NCBI GenBank assembly: GCA_000827265.1
Contig: KN834910.1
Span: 1 to 40,793 of the forward strand
DNA: 40,793 nt
DNA from: Collybiopsis luxurians FD-317 M1
Lineage: Eukaryota; Basidiomycota; Agaricomycetes; Agaricales; Omphalotaceae
Direction of reading: 5' to 3'
A program made the position numbers and the translations under genes. Shown in pieces: positions 22,559 through 33,309 of this stretch (its first letter is position 1; every line of letters begins with the position of its first letter). A model generated the notes under the pieces. It was given only the letters and a program-made list of their open reading frames with translations, was not told the origin of the DNA and made no database searches.

Positions 22559-23074
22559 CTGCTTCACGTTTATTGACGAGCGAAACTAATACGGAAGTGG
22601 AAGAGATAGCAGATGGATAATGGAGGCGCCGGTAACGTTGGAGAAACGAGGAGCTCGAAAATATATTAAATCCGAAATTTTCACGAACAAAGCTGTAGCC
22701 GCAACCGTAATTGGAGACACATGTACACCCTGTATTACGGTCAAAGGAGTTGCGCAAGATGAAGTTGTCGATTGAAGCTGCTGCTATTACTGCGGACAAG
22801 GGCGGGCAAGCCCTCTATTTGTCTTCGGCACAGCTTCGCATAAAACGTCTAGTCCATCACTACCGCAAAAAGTTACTGTCACGGTATGAAAGAAAGCTGG
22901 GGTTACGGTTCTAAGGCTAGCTTTCTCACCACTATTCAACTATTAGACCTTTTAATGATCGTCATCCTAATGGGATGGCCTATCTGTACTCGCACATATT
23001 CCCATGTCTGTTCCGTCGTTAGTTGAGCAGCCAGCTCCATTGTTGTTGTCAGTGTTCCTTCTTGTTTGACTTCG
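22559..23074. promoter_or_regulatory. Spacer between divergent paralogues C1 and C2
   Basis: This 516-base interval separates the start codons of two diverging paralogues and should contain both promoters. A short plus-strand frame (22711-22914) and a minus-strand frame reaching 22799 cross it without recognisable content; either could be an extra N-terminal exon. Confidence 0.4.
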
Positions 23075-24723
23075 ATGCGTATGTCGCTCAGTGATGAACA
23101 CAGGCCGAGAATTTGCGACGACTCTTTTTTACGACACCTTCGCAGTACAGAACACCATGTCGTACGCAAACTATGCAAACACTATGAAGCGATGGTATCT
23201 GGATACGAGCGCAAAGCATACAATTTCCGTCAATTTATAGTGGAATTTTTCAACCCAGAAGAGTTCGGGGCGTTCCAGGAATTACAAGTTCAGTGTCTTG
23301 TTTAAAACACATAAGTTCGCCGTTTGACAAAGACTATAGCGACGCACGGGCTCTGTCGTAGGCGACGCGCTGGCAAAGCAATTTTTATGCAGGTCCACTG
23401 CTGGTAATACAATGACCGTTTTTTGCTATTTGGCTCGTGCAATTGAAGTTGTTCAATGGTTACACACCATTGGATACTGTTACGGAGAGTTCAACCGCGA
23501 TTATTCTTCGGTTTTGGAAGATATCACTAACAAGAAGAATGAAGGAGCGATTGACGTCTTTCCACCTCTATCCGAACGATCGTGGCAGTTTCATCGACGC
23601 GGTTTACGGAATCGTGGCCATGATTGTGTGATTGTGCTGGTTGGGAGCTTTCAGGGCCCAGTTTGGGACATTCTTCAATCGCAAGATAGCAGTGAGTTGT
23701 GTTATCTTATCAAGGCGAGAAATCTAACGAATGTGTTAGCTTCGCGGTTGAACCTAATCACTCACGAAAAAGCATATTCACTGTATCCAAAGTCTACGTT
23801 AGGTATCTCGTCCAACTACATCGTCCGTTCGGTCAATGCGGGTCTGCCACACAGCGGCGTTCGTCAATATGTCCGATGGTTGATGGATCACAGTACGTCG
23901 GAGTCACAGATGCTGCTTCCAAGTGGTCGCGATGCGATGACTTTCAATGGGCCGTATTCTGTTCTATGTTATCGTTCTTTTACGGATCGATACAGTCGAG
24001 TTCTCCCAATTCAATCGACGCAAGCGGCGGGAACGGACGACATCGGTCTGAACTCGTTTCACGTCTCATATGGCCCAAGGTGGCTCGCAATTAATTTCGT
24101 GGTAACATCAGCCGGCGACAGTTGTATCAAATATTGCTTACCTGTTTCTGTATCGCAAGCGGTGGCTAGGCAGTCCCTCGTCCGTGTAACAAGGTAAGGT
24201 TCGTCATTCTGTCCGCCATTGGTTGGTTTCGGTAACTGGCAACCTAGCCGCCGCTCTTTCCAATCCATTATTCAAGAAGAACTCTCGCGCCGCAAAATGC
24301 GGCTATCAACCTTCGTTTTTAAAGCTTATTTGACGGTTGGAACCATCTTACGTCAGTGCACTTCAGCCTTAACAAACAGCGGAGCAGAGACGCCGTTTTT
24401 AGATGCGTACAGCGCGGAAAGATTATTTCTACTACTGCATGGTATTCACAGAGAAGTCGCCGGTATATATCTGGTACGAAAATTTTTACATTTGTGTTAT
24501 TTGAAGAGGAATAATTGACGATTATGTGTAGACAAAAGTCAGTTTTGAACGAGATTCTATGGACCGGCGATGGGTTTATCTGGCGTTTTGTATTATCCTG
24601 TTTGTCGGACAGTCCCCATCTATGCTTTGCAAGTATAACAGAAAACTGGACGAGCTCTTCCAAGATAGGATACTGGTGTTATGGGATGAGGTATCAGGAG
24701 ATAATCTGAGCTTCATCGATTGA
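23075..24723 (+). CDS. F-box-like plus degenerate nucleotidyltransferase-like protein, C2
   Basis: Plus-strand exons 23075-23287, 23340-23691, 23740-24193, 24248-24473 and 24532-24723 join to 479 codons (478 residues). Four junctions are confirmed by phase and by matching positions in C1 or C3; the first donor (GTTCAG at 23288) is weak. Landmarks: YERKAYNFRQFIVEFF, then TGSVVGDALAKQF where the family has a G-S-x-A-L turn, TMTV where acidic D-x-D is expected, WLHTIGYCYG, LSERSWQFHRRG, LNLITHEKAYSLYP, LNSFHVSYGPRW, FLDAYSAERLFLLLHGI and a final exon ending GDNLSFID. The N-terminus may begin further upstream. Function unknown; loss of the acidic pair argues against nucleotide transfer. Confidence 0.75.
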
Positions 24724-25409
24724 AATGTATGGAGAGCAGCGTGTAGATGTATTCAATGGAATAGTAGATGCTGGTCGTTCCCGTGATCGCGTGAGAAGCT
24801 AGAGGTCCACACTTGGATCCGCATTGACGGTACTGGGACCTCAGAGCCCGTATTGGAGGAAAGATCAAAAGGACCGGAAGGCTAAAGCTTTCGTGCGCAG
24901 TGACCCGTTTCCAAACTTATCGAGCACACCCCAGTCAGCGACTGTCAGAAAGGAGCAGGAGACGGTGCTTCAGACATTGAACTCGGATTTTTTCTATCGC
25001 TGTAGTGATACTGCTCCTCCGGGTGGGATTTTAAAAGATCTCGGTGAGGGATGGGGTGTATGAAGACTGTTCACATCTTGAACCAGCCCCAAAGTGATAG
25101 GAACTTGGAATGAGCCCTCTTACCATAGTCAAAGGAACAGTGAAGAATGTCTCAGAAACTTTGTCATCTGTGGCTTACAGCAAGCTACGAACGTACACCT
25201 CGTCGAAAGGCGTCTGCTTTCGGTTTGTCAAACGGTGAATAAACACCCTACGGGCACTTTTAGGACGTGGAAGGGTCTTGCGTACTCGACGGAGGTCAGA
25301 TTGGTGAGTACATTGGGATTTCTACTACTGCAAATGTAGACATTTCTCATCCGCCGAGCTTCAAGGCAAGAAACATCGAGCAATCTTTTCCCTGTATAAG
25401 TGTAACTCT
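24724..25409. other. Convergent intergenic spacer
   Basis: It lies between the 3' ends of C2 (+) and the MYND gene (-) and should hold both terminators. Frames at 24824-25063 (+) and 25228-25458 (-) are open but unrecognised; the latter might be a further 3' exon of the MYND gene. Confidence 0.4.
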
Positions 25410-26541
25410 TCACATAATTATACCGTTGTTCATGAATGACATCAAAGCCGTTTGCCATACATTCTGAGCGACTTCCACCTCCCGTACATTAAAATCAAAC
25501 CCAACAGAGAAAATGTGAGTAAGATTATGTTGTCCGCAAATCAGAAGAACGAATACGGCGCCTTTGAGACCCTTTTTGCGCATCTCAACATTCACACGGA
25601 TGACCTCCCGCTGCAGGATGTCGCTAAAGGGCCCCACTCGTGCAATTTCATAAATAGATACGCAGACGACATAAAAAGACGTTTCTGGTCGAATGCGGCT
25701 GGTCGGAAACAAATGCCGCCGGTCGGAAACATGGATGACCAACACTTCGTGAAGAACTTGTTGGGGCCGACTGCGCAGTTTAAAAGCTTGTACGACACAT
25801 TTGGCTATCACTGGCCGGTGCTTCGCAGTAAATTTGCTGAGAGCTTTAGAAATATCATGAAGCTCGGCATTCCAGCTACGTTGGGCGTCAATGTTACGTT
25901 TGCATTTCGCTTTGTGACGAGGCCAGGCCTTCCTCTGGCATTCCGCACTCTGTGTAACATTATCTGAGACACGGATAGATTAAGATACATCCTGCACATA
26001 CGCAGTAGGTTTCAATCCGACAACCGGAACACTTTCTCAACGGCTTTGCAGCAGTGTGGCTTTTCCAGCATTCACTGCATTGCTTCAGCTGTTTGCGCAT
26101 CGGTTCGTTAGGGTCCGAGCCAGGATGCCGACCAGAAGGTGGTGCCGGAGGACATAAGATGGACAGAAGCTTGCCAGTAGCTTCAGCAGAGAGGAACATA
26201 AGATGGCCGTCACTTGGAAAATCCATGTCTAATTCGGGGTTTTTCATTTCGGATATATATATGTGTTGAAAACAGAGGGACGTCATGACCGTTGAAGCAG
26301 ATAAAAGGTGCCGTATCTCTGGTTCAGCCTCAGGAAGGTGCGGTAGCACTGCCGTTGACCGCCATCGAAGTTCTAGTAGGATTGCTGTCGCGTCAGTAAA
26401 GAGCTGCGTCAGTACAGAGCTGCCTTCATTCGGGAAAGGAAAAGCAGATGTGACTGCAACCGTTAAATGTAATTGGTGTTGTGACGTTACTGGTGCTGTG
26501 GCGTTGGTGAAAGCAACGGTCACTGTCAGTAAAGATCTCAC
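25410..26541 (-). CDS. MYND-type zinc-finger protein
   Basis: MYND fingers are C6HC zinc modules that bind proline-rich partners in eukaryotic regulators. Two minus-strand exons (26002 upward, and 25410-25949) meet across a 52-base intron placed exactly inside the finger. Spliced ligands read CSECWKSH, LRKCSGCRIETYC, SAECQRKAWPRHKAKC, the full family pattern; without splicing the second half is lost. Before the finger lie about 150 residues without a known domain. After it come about 160 residues with HDISKALSKFTAKHRPVIA, as in many Agaricomycete MYND proteins. The N-terminal limit is uncertain: 26541 falls on a GTGAGA that itself looks like a splice donor, so an upstream exon near 26560-26630 is likely. 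The role cannot be told beyond protein binding. Confidence 0.85.
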
Positions 26542-27503
26542 CTACGTGGCTGGCGTCTTGTATAACTCTATATGACTCAATATGAGGGATCGAAGTCTGC
26601 AGGATATGACTGAGTATTACGGAATGCATGGTCTTTCAGGAGAATGTAAAAGAGGTTCGGAGGAGCTTTCTATCCTCGCTCGCTCAGAAGGGCTCGTGGA
26701 CCGTGAGTATCACAATTGGAAGTTTGGTCGAAAGGTAGTTCATTGACAAACTCGGATTTTTGTTGGGGATCGCATCCAACAGCACTTTCCGTCGCCGGCT
26801 GCGTGTCTCTGGCCTGGCAAAAAGGCTCTTACCTGGCGTCGTGGAATCGAATCGGACATCGGTGCATTCACTCTAGCTATACAGACTCAATGGGAAAGAA
26901 TGCTCGCGGTATTTTATGTTCAGAGCTTCTATTCTGCTCTCGGATATGCCCCCTGCATTCCTCGCCGTCTGTAACGTGGGTTGATGCTTAATTATATGGC
27001 AACTTTCATCACATCTTCCCTCTCCGGTTTGTAGTAATACGTCCTTCCTATGTTTCACTCTCAAGTACTCGTTTCCTTTTCCTTTTGTAAATTTGTGAAT
27101 TTCCACTGTTCCCGTTTGTCTGGCCTTACTCTTCGCATGTAGATTCAATCTGTTTACGGTACTGATATGTCTTGTATTTTTCGATGGTACACTCAATACA
27201 ACTTGTTGTGCTTGAACACATAGAGCACAATCTTTTGCATTCTAGCTAGTCATAGTATGTACTGTGTGTGATCTGCAAATGTCCAATAGCGTTGAAAGCG
27301 ATATAATCTCATTTGATTTCTGATTGGTGACACGCCGTGATGGTGGACAAGAGGCTCAGCGATTATTCGACACGTGACCGCGTTTACATCATGTGTTCAA
27401 TCAAAAACTCATTTAAAGTAGAATTTTCATTCTTACTTTCCAATTTTGCCCCCATCTGCCCTGTCAGCTAAGCCACCAAATCAGACACCAAGTTCTTACT
27501 CAA
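26542..27503. other. Spacer before the atypical block
   Basis: The first 100 bases may contain the missing 5' exon of the MYND gene. No other gene can be supported. The left edge of the unusual 27.5-33.3 kb block falls somewhere around 27200-27500; I see no clear terminal repeat there. Confidence 0.35.
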
Positions 27504-28160
27504 ATGGATTCGCCCTCTCAATCCTCACCCTCTCAACCTTGGTCCTCTCATTCCGATGATGCAAATCAAGAAGCTCGAAGGAATGTGATTCGGTCTCGAC
27601 ATTGCTCGCTGCACAACTTGGACCTCCTTCGATGCAAGAATTCCCTTCTATGTAAGCAATTGAGCAAGGAAACACATGAGAATACATGAGTGCATCCGAC
27701 ATGGGTTAACGTTTTAGCCCAGACTGATTTTTTGCCCATGACGCAGACAGAAAGCAGTAGAGCTCTCTCTGGGGCAAAACCGTGTCCACCTTCTTGAAAG
27801 GCAATTGCAAACGCGAGACATTCTAGATGAGAAAAAACAGGCTGTGCTGAACGAGCTTTGTGAAACTAACAATGAGCTCTTGCAAAAAAATAAAAAATTG
27901 TAAGTGGTGCACTTCTCTTCAACAGTCTCACTCATTTCCTTATTTTTCAGTGAGAGCAGTCGGGTCTATCAAGAGATGTCTGAGGCCTATGATGAAAAAT
28001 GCAATGAACTTCTGGCCTCCTTGACCCAGAGTTCCCAGCTAATTTTCAAGCTATAGGAGCGAACTGTCATGCTTAACCAGAAGATGACTGGTCTTCACAA
28101 AGAGGTCCAAAAACTGCGCTAAGAACTTGCTGAAATTGACAGAGATCTTTTCCAAAGGTA
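27504..28160 (+). pseudogene. Decayed coiled-coil protein gene
   Basis: An ATG at 27504 opens a Ser/Pro/Gln-rich start (MDSPSQSSPSQPWSS), followed after a probable intron (donor near 27652) by a heptad-rich coiled coil at 27745-27900. A normal 50-base intron (GTAAGT at 27900 to tttcag at 27950) leads to more coiled coil through 28157. The frame carries a TAG at 28054-28056 (after LIFKL) and a TAA at 28120-28122 (after VQKLR). Both would be glutamine codons if a C had not become T, and the frame continues coherently past each. The product looks like a long coiled-coil protein with no enzymatic domain. I cannot assign it to a transposon family. Confidence 0.6.
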
Positions 28161-28582
28161 TGTCATTTAACAACCACACCTGTTCAGGTCTAATCCGGGG
28201 GCCACTCTCTATCATCTCAAGCCCGGAAGCCAATGATATGGACAACAATCATACCTTGATTGAACAGCTTGAAGGATCCCACCTGTAAGGGGGAACCACA
28301 GGAAGAGGTTCAGACTTGGACTGCATGCTTGGTTAAATCTTCCAGTAGGTGTGCACAATGTTCGCCGATCCTTTTAAACTGACATATTCAATTCCTAGCT
28401 TTGATGGTCTCGCAGGGACTGCTTCTCTCAAGTTTAGCAACTACAGAGGCCATGTTTACATTGTTGATTCTATGTGGTGCCCCTATGTGTTTCTTTCTTG
28501 GACCTGGTTTTGATTATTTGTGACCTGCCCAGTCGTGATCTCTTTATGAACATTGTCCATCATCGCTTCCGACGCCCATACC
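28161..28582 (+). other. Degenerate coding-like sequence
   Basis: A frame from an ATG at 28359 (MFADPFKLTYSIPSFDGLAG) runs about 40 codons and then breaks up in stops. Codon-like texture without a continuous frame suggests a relic related to its neighbours. Confidence 0.3.
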
Positions 28583-29664
28583 TACAGAGTTCTCTGACTC
28601 ACGCCCTTATCTTACATACAAAAGTTTTCTTACTCGCCATATGTATCTTCTTGGTTGCATCATTGTTTTATGGGACTGGGTATTTTCATAGAATGGACAC
28701 TGACAGTACATATGTTCCCAAAATGTTGTATTCAGTACCATAGGGTTTGTACCCAACAAGATGCTATAAAACACTACACAAACTCAAGTGTGAAAAAATT
28801 GTCTGTGCCCTGAATCTCAGCCTCCACAATCTCCTGGTCCTCCTCTGCCTGCCTGGCCTGCTGATGCACTACTACATCAGTGGAGCACTGTGCCTTTTGA
28901 GCTTCTCGCAGAATACTGCAATGAAATTGTGCAGAAACCTGGTTTGCAAAAATTTTTTAACATGCCTTTGAGCAAGCCACAAATCAACTACTTTTCTAAT
29001 GAAGGTCTCACTGCAACCAATCTGAACCAAAAAATTTTTGCAGTAACTATAGAAAACTTGGATCTGTGGATTTGAACTTTTAGCAGATTGTGGGAGACTC
29101 TCTCATCATAAATCACCAACATGGTCCTCTGCATCCTGGCACTAAAGTCACTGCAACCATCCACAACTCAATTCCCCATCATATGCTTCCTCATCAGCAC
29201 ACAAGTTTGTGCAATGAGGGAAGTGTTCCAACATCTTCTCATGTGCACATTGATGGGATTCCATGTCAACCTGTGACATTGTGGTAAGTACTTCTGCTTG
29301 GATGAATAGATTCATACTGATACCTGCTGTAGAAGGTCTTATGTTCACTCAGAGAGAAAAGTGACATAAACACAATCAAAAGGGGGAACTCCTGAACTTG
29401 CAGGCCACTGATGAATGTATGATATTTCTTGATGCTTTGCCTGTCTATGTCACTCTGATCTTAGTCTCATCAGAACCAAAGGGATATAGGCCTGAGTGTA
29501 TGACAACAAAATGACACCTGCCAGTGGTACAGAAGATGCCCGCCCGTGCATTTTATGAGTCCTGCAGGCAGAATTTTGTTTGATAATCAAATTTACAGTA
29601 TGAATTGATTATTGCAACTGGTCAGGCAATGGCAATGTGATATTTGTCCACTATAGCAAATTGC
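28583..29664 (+). repeat. First copy of a 1.08-kb segment duplicated at the N gap
   Basis: Almost base-for-base identical to 29685-30767. The few differences are small indels: acatacaaaag against acatcaaaag near the start, and a homopolymer A run one base longer in the second copy (near 28795 and 29896). The segment contains coding-like frames (SKPQINYFSNEGLTATNLNQ; a His-rich HNSIPHHMLPHQH) interrupted by stops. Confidence 0.95.
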
Positions 29665-29684
29665 NNNNNNNNNNNNNNNNNNNN
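29665..29684. other. Assembly gap (20 N)
   Basis: Twenty undetermined bases. Sequence left of the gap ends exactly where the right-hand copy of the duplicated segment also reaches (ccactatagcaaattgc), and sequence right of it begins at the start of that segment. Confidence 0.99.
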
Positions 29685-30767
29685 TACAGAGTTCTCTGAC
29701 TCACGCCCTTATCTTACATCAAAAGTTTTCTTACTCGCCATATGTATCTTCTTGGTTGCATCATTGTTTTATGGGACTGGGTATTTTCATAGAATGGACA
29801 CTGACAGTACATATGTTCCCAAAATGTTGTATTCAGTACCATAGGGTTTGTACCCAACAAGATGCTATAAAACACTACACAAACTCAAGTGTGAAAAAAA
29901 TTGTCTGTGCCCTGAATCTCAGCCTCCACAATCTCCTGGTCCTCCTCTGCCTGCCTGGCCTGCTGATGCACTACTACATCAGTGGAGCACTGTGCCTTTT
30001 GAGCTTCTCGCAGAATACTGCAATGAAATTGTGCAGAAACCTGGTTTGCAAAAATTTTTTAACATGCCTTTGAGCAAGCCACAAATCAACTACTTTTCTA
30101 ATGAAGGTCTCACTGCAACCAATCTGAACCAAAAAATTTTTGCAGTAACTATAGAAAACTTGGATCTGTGGATTTGAACTTTTAGCAGATTGTGGGAGAC
30201 TCTCTCATCATAAATCACCAACATGGTCCTCTGCATCCTGGCACTAAAGTCACTGCAACCATCCACAACTCAATTCCCCATCATATGCTTCCTCATCAGC
30301 ACACAAGTTTGTGCAATGAGGGAAGTGTTCCAACATCTTCTCATGTGCACATTGATGGGATTCCATGTCAACCTGTGACATTGTGGTAAGTACTTCTGCT
30401 TGGATGAATAGATTCATACTGATACCTGCTGTAGAAGGTCTTATGTTCACTCAGAGAGAAAAGTGACATAAACACAATCAAAAGGGGGAACTCCTGAACT
30501 TGCAGGCCACTGATGAATGTATGATATTTCTTGATGCTTTGCCTGTCTATGTCACTCTGATCTTAGTCTCATCAGAACCAAAGGGATATAGGCCTGAGTG
30601 TATGACAACAAAATGACACCTGCCAGTGGTACAGAAGATGCCCGCCCGTGCATTTTATGAGTCCTGCAGGCAGAATTTTGTTTGATAATCAAATTTACAG
30701 TATGAATTGATTATTGCAACTGGTCAGGCAATGGCAATGTGATATTTGTCCACTATAGCAAATTGCT
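29685..30767 (+). repeat. Second copy of the 1.08-kb segment
   Basis: Starts immediately after the N run at tacagagttctctgactcac and ends at caaattgc, then continues into unique sequence. With the first copy it most simply represents two overlapping contig ends that the assembler failed to merge, so frames found in both are one locus counted twice. Confidence 0.95.
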
Positions 30768-31213
30768 ACAATGTACTCTTTGCTTCATTCAGTCCAGTTG
30801 TCAAAAGCCTCAATGTATGAAACTACTACAGTAGCAAATAACCATGATATATCCATACCATGCCTTCTGTTAAAGCGGTAAAGGAGAACAACAGTAGGTT
30901 GCAGCACTAGCATAACCTTACATACCATCATAGAGGCTCTGAAAACAGAACCATAGTACTGGCGTACTAGCTCTTGAACCTTCTGGTGCTTGAAGCAGTA
31001 TGTTTGAGTCATGGTATGGCCCTACTGGTTCTCCAGTTGTGAACACCACAGGGTACCAGGGTATATCCAGCCCGCCACCCTGCTGTGGGTGGAGATGCTA
31101 TAAGGCAAACCATGGTGACTCTGAGGCACAGTAAGCCTATACAGAGTCAAGGGAAACACCATGGTAAGTTGCAGTTCCAATCACTATTACATTCATTCCC
31201 TGAGTACCTTATG
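30768..31213. other. Repeat-flanking sequence, no gene
   Basis: No coding potential seen. It already contains scattered ccatggt and agtact words that become dense in the tandem array to the right, so it may be a more decayed part of the same array. Confidence 0.4.
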
Positions 31214-31800
31214 TACAATCATACACTATAGTATTACCCTTTGCCTGTAAAAGTAGTACCATGAAACCATGGTATAGCCATACCATATAGTACTACCCTT
31301 CATTTATATGTATGTAAAAGGGAACCATAGTACTGGGAAACTGCTCCAGCAGTTAACCAAAGTAGTACAATTAGACCATGGTACAGCCAGACTATGGGGA
31401 AAGGTGGACCCACAGTAAGGGTAAACCATGGTTAAGTTTACTTTCCATTAGAATACCACTAAATACCAGCAGCCATGAGCTACAATCATATACTATAGTA
31501 CTACTCAAGTTCATCTGTACTGGCAGTACCAGTAAACTATAGTATAGCCATACCTTATAGTACTACCCTTCATTTGTACATATGTAAAAGGGAACCATAG
31601 TACTGAGAAACTGCTTCTGCAGTTAACCAAAGTAGTATGATTAAACCATGGTGCAGCCAGATCATGGGGAAAGGCGGACCTGCGGTAAGGGCAAACCATG
31701 GTTAAGTTTACTTTCCAAATACCGGCAGCCATGGAGCCACAATCATATACTATACTAGTACTACCTAAGTTCATCTGTAGCAGCAGTACCATCAAACCAT
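31214..31800. repeat. Tandem repeat, unit about 257-267 bases
   Basis: Units begin at about 31214, 31481 and 31738 (third partial), each opening with acaatcata(c/t)actata. Every full unit contains gggaaccatagtactg, gcagttaaccaaagtagta and aaaccatggttaagttta. The unit is full of short palindromes (ccatgg, agtact, ctatag), so the array could fold extensively. No open frame of note. Confidence 0.85.
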
Positions 31801-31836
31801 AGTATACTCAGAGCACCACTTAATTCATCTTCATAC

Positions 31837-33150
31837 TTGCACACTGTAGACCAAGCCACTACCAAAGCCTCTGGAGGGACCTCTGCACTGATAAATATGG
31901 TGGTTAGCAGTGAAATTACCAGTGCAGGCACTTCCAGAGAACCTCCCATTCTGCCAGCCCAAGAGAATTCTGGGAATCCACTCATTTCTGCTCCACCGGA
32001 TGCCGAGCAATCTTCAAGCACTAAGGCAGAGCCTGTGGTAGCCGGGACCACACTAATCGACACAATCAAACCCAAAATTGAACTCGCCAGGGAGGACTTG
32101 GAGTCATTTAGGCAGTACCAGAAGCTCGCTGGTGAATATGGATCATCAGACAACAATGTATTTAAAAGCTTTGTAGAGACAGCCAAAGCCGCTGGAATGA
32201 CCTTGCAATGGCTGGACCTAGGCAGCAAAACCTTGTCTAAGCAAGCTGAGCCAGCACCTGACTCCCATTGGTTGATTAAACAGTCCAAGAAGACTAATTC
32301 CAGTGCTGGATTGAGAACATCAGGGAACAGGGGAAAGGGCAAAGTTCAAGCTGATAAATGCAAATACAGTAAATTCAGAGCATAGAAGGTATAGAAATAT
32401 TCACTTACCCAATATCCAGATGCTAGTGATAACGAAAGCATCTTTGCTAAGGTAGAGAGAGAAGAGGTTAAGGCTGACAATGACAATGACCATATTGATG
32501 AAGATACCGATGGCAATGACAACAAAGGTGACAATGGAAATGAGGGTCCAGCCAGGGCTCCCTGTGGTGAGGAAGGAGAATGTGAGTGTCGGCACGTGTA
32601 AAATGGTAGAGTGATGGCTTATTTCCTGTAGATTGCAAAGCTTTTGATAAAGCACATGTGCCTAAAAATATCAGTACGCATAGCAATTGTTGCAGCCTTC
32701 ATCCGGTACTAAATAATTTTAGAAAAAGGCAGGAAGGTGATTCAGAAATGGCTGCATGAACAATGGAACCCTGAAAGCACCTACAAGATCCCATCAGGCT
32801 TGCGGAGAATTATGCGCCTCGTGTCTGGGTTTGTCCCTGAATGCGCTACAACCTGCTACAAGCTGTCCCTCCACATCTTAATGTCTGGAGAGACAAATAC
32901 ACGATGCTTGGCACATCATTTTTCTCATGTAAAGCCTAAAACCAACCACATGGGAGACAAGAATTCTAAAGTCATTGGTACTCCATTCCATGGAACAAAG
33001 TACAGCGAGACACTGTCAGACGCAACGGCGATGAACTGTGGGTGTAAGAAAGAGTGTGCTGTATTGGAATTTTATATGTACAAGACTGGTAGCCCAGAGC
33101 AGAAGATCTTCTTTCGCAGCAGAAGGGTAACATTCTTGAGCAATGAATCC
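31837..33150 (+). pseudogene. Decayed multi-exon gene with acidic central part
   Basis: Exon 1 (31837-32368, 177 codons) joins across a 51-base intron (GTAAAT donor to atatccag) to a strongly acidic exon from 32420 rich in Asp and Asn. A GTGAGT donor at 32582 and a ctgtag acceptor near 32630 join to a frame with CKAFDKAHVPKNIS. This continues to at least 33150 in the same frame as IQKWLHEQWNPESTYKIPSG, apart from a TAA at 32710-32712 that would again be glutamine with C in place of T. I recognise no domain; transposon-encoded or captured host protein are both open. The start ATG lies just after the tandem repeat. Confidence 0.5.
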
Positions 33151-33153
33151 ATA

Positions 33154-33309
33154 TGTTTATCTGATTGTTGTTATTCAGAGTTTTATGTGTCTCTAAACAT
33201 GAACATCTTCACAAGTTTGGTAAAATACCAACTGCTACTTTGGCCGGCGACAGGTAAGTATATAACAAGCAGTAAGCAAGGTGTCGGCCACATGACTGGA
33301 CCCCTTCAA
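33154..33309 (+). repeat. Inverted partner of the repeat at 1-147
   Basis: In plus orientation this segment shows an exon-like frame with SKHEHLHKFGKIPTATLAGD, a donor GTAAGT, a short intron-like stretch and TGGACCCCTTCA. The copy at 1-147 reads the same on the minus strand. It marks the right edge of the atypical block: sequence beyond 33310 resembles the rest of the contig. Confidence 0.75.

Noticed and set aside
25452..25967. Plus-strand frame of 171 codons opposite the MYND gene
   Set aside because: The minus strand here gives a complete zinc-finger and conserved tail across a normal intron; the plus frame has no motifs.
28474..30389. Two sets of paired plus-strand genes either side of the N run
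   Set aside because: They are the same sequence twice because of an assembly overlap, and the frames are short pieces interrupted by stops.
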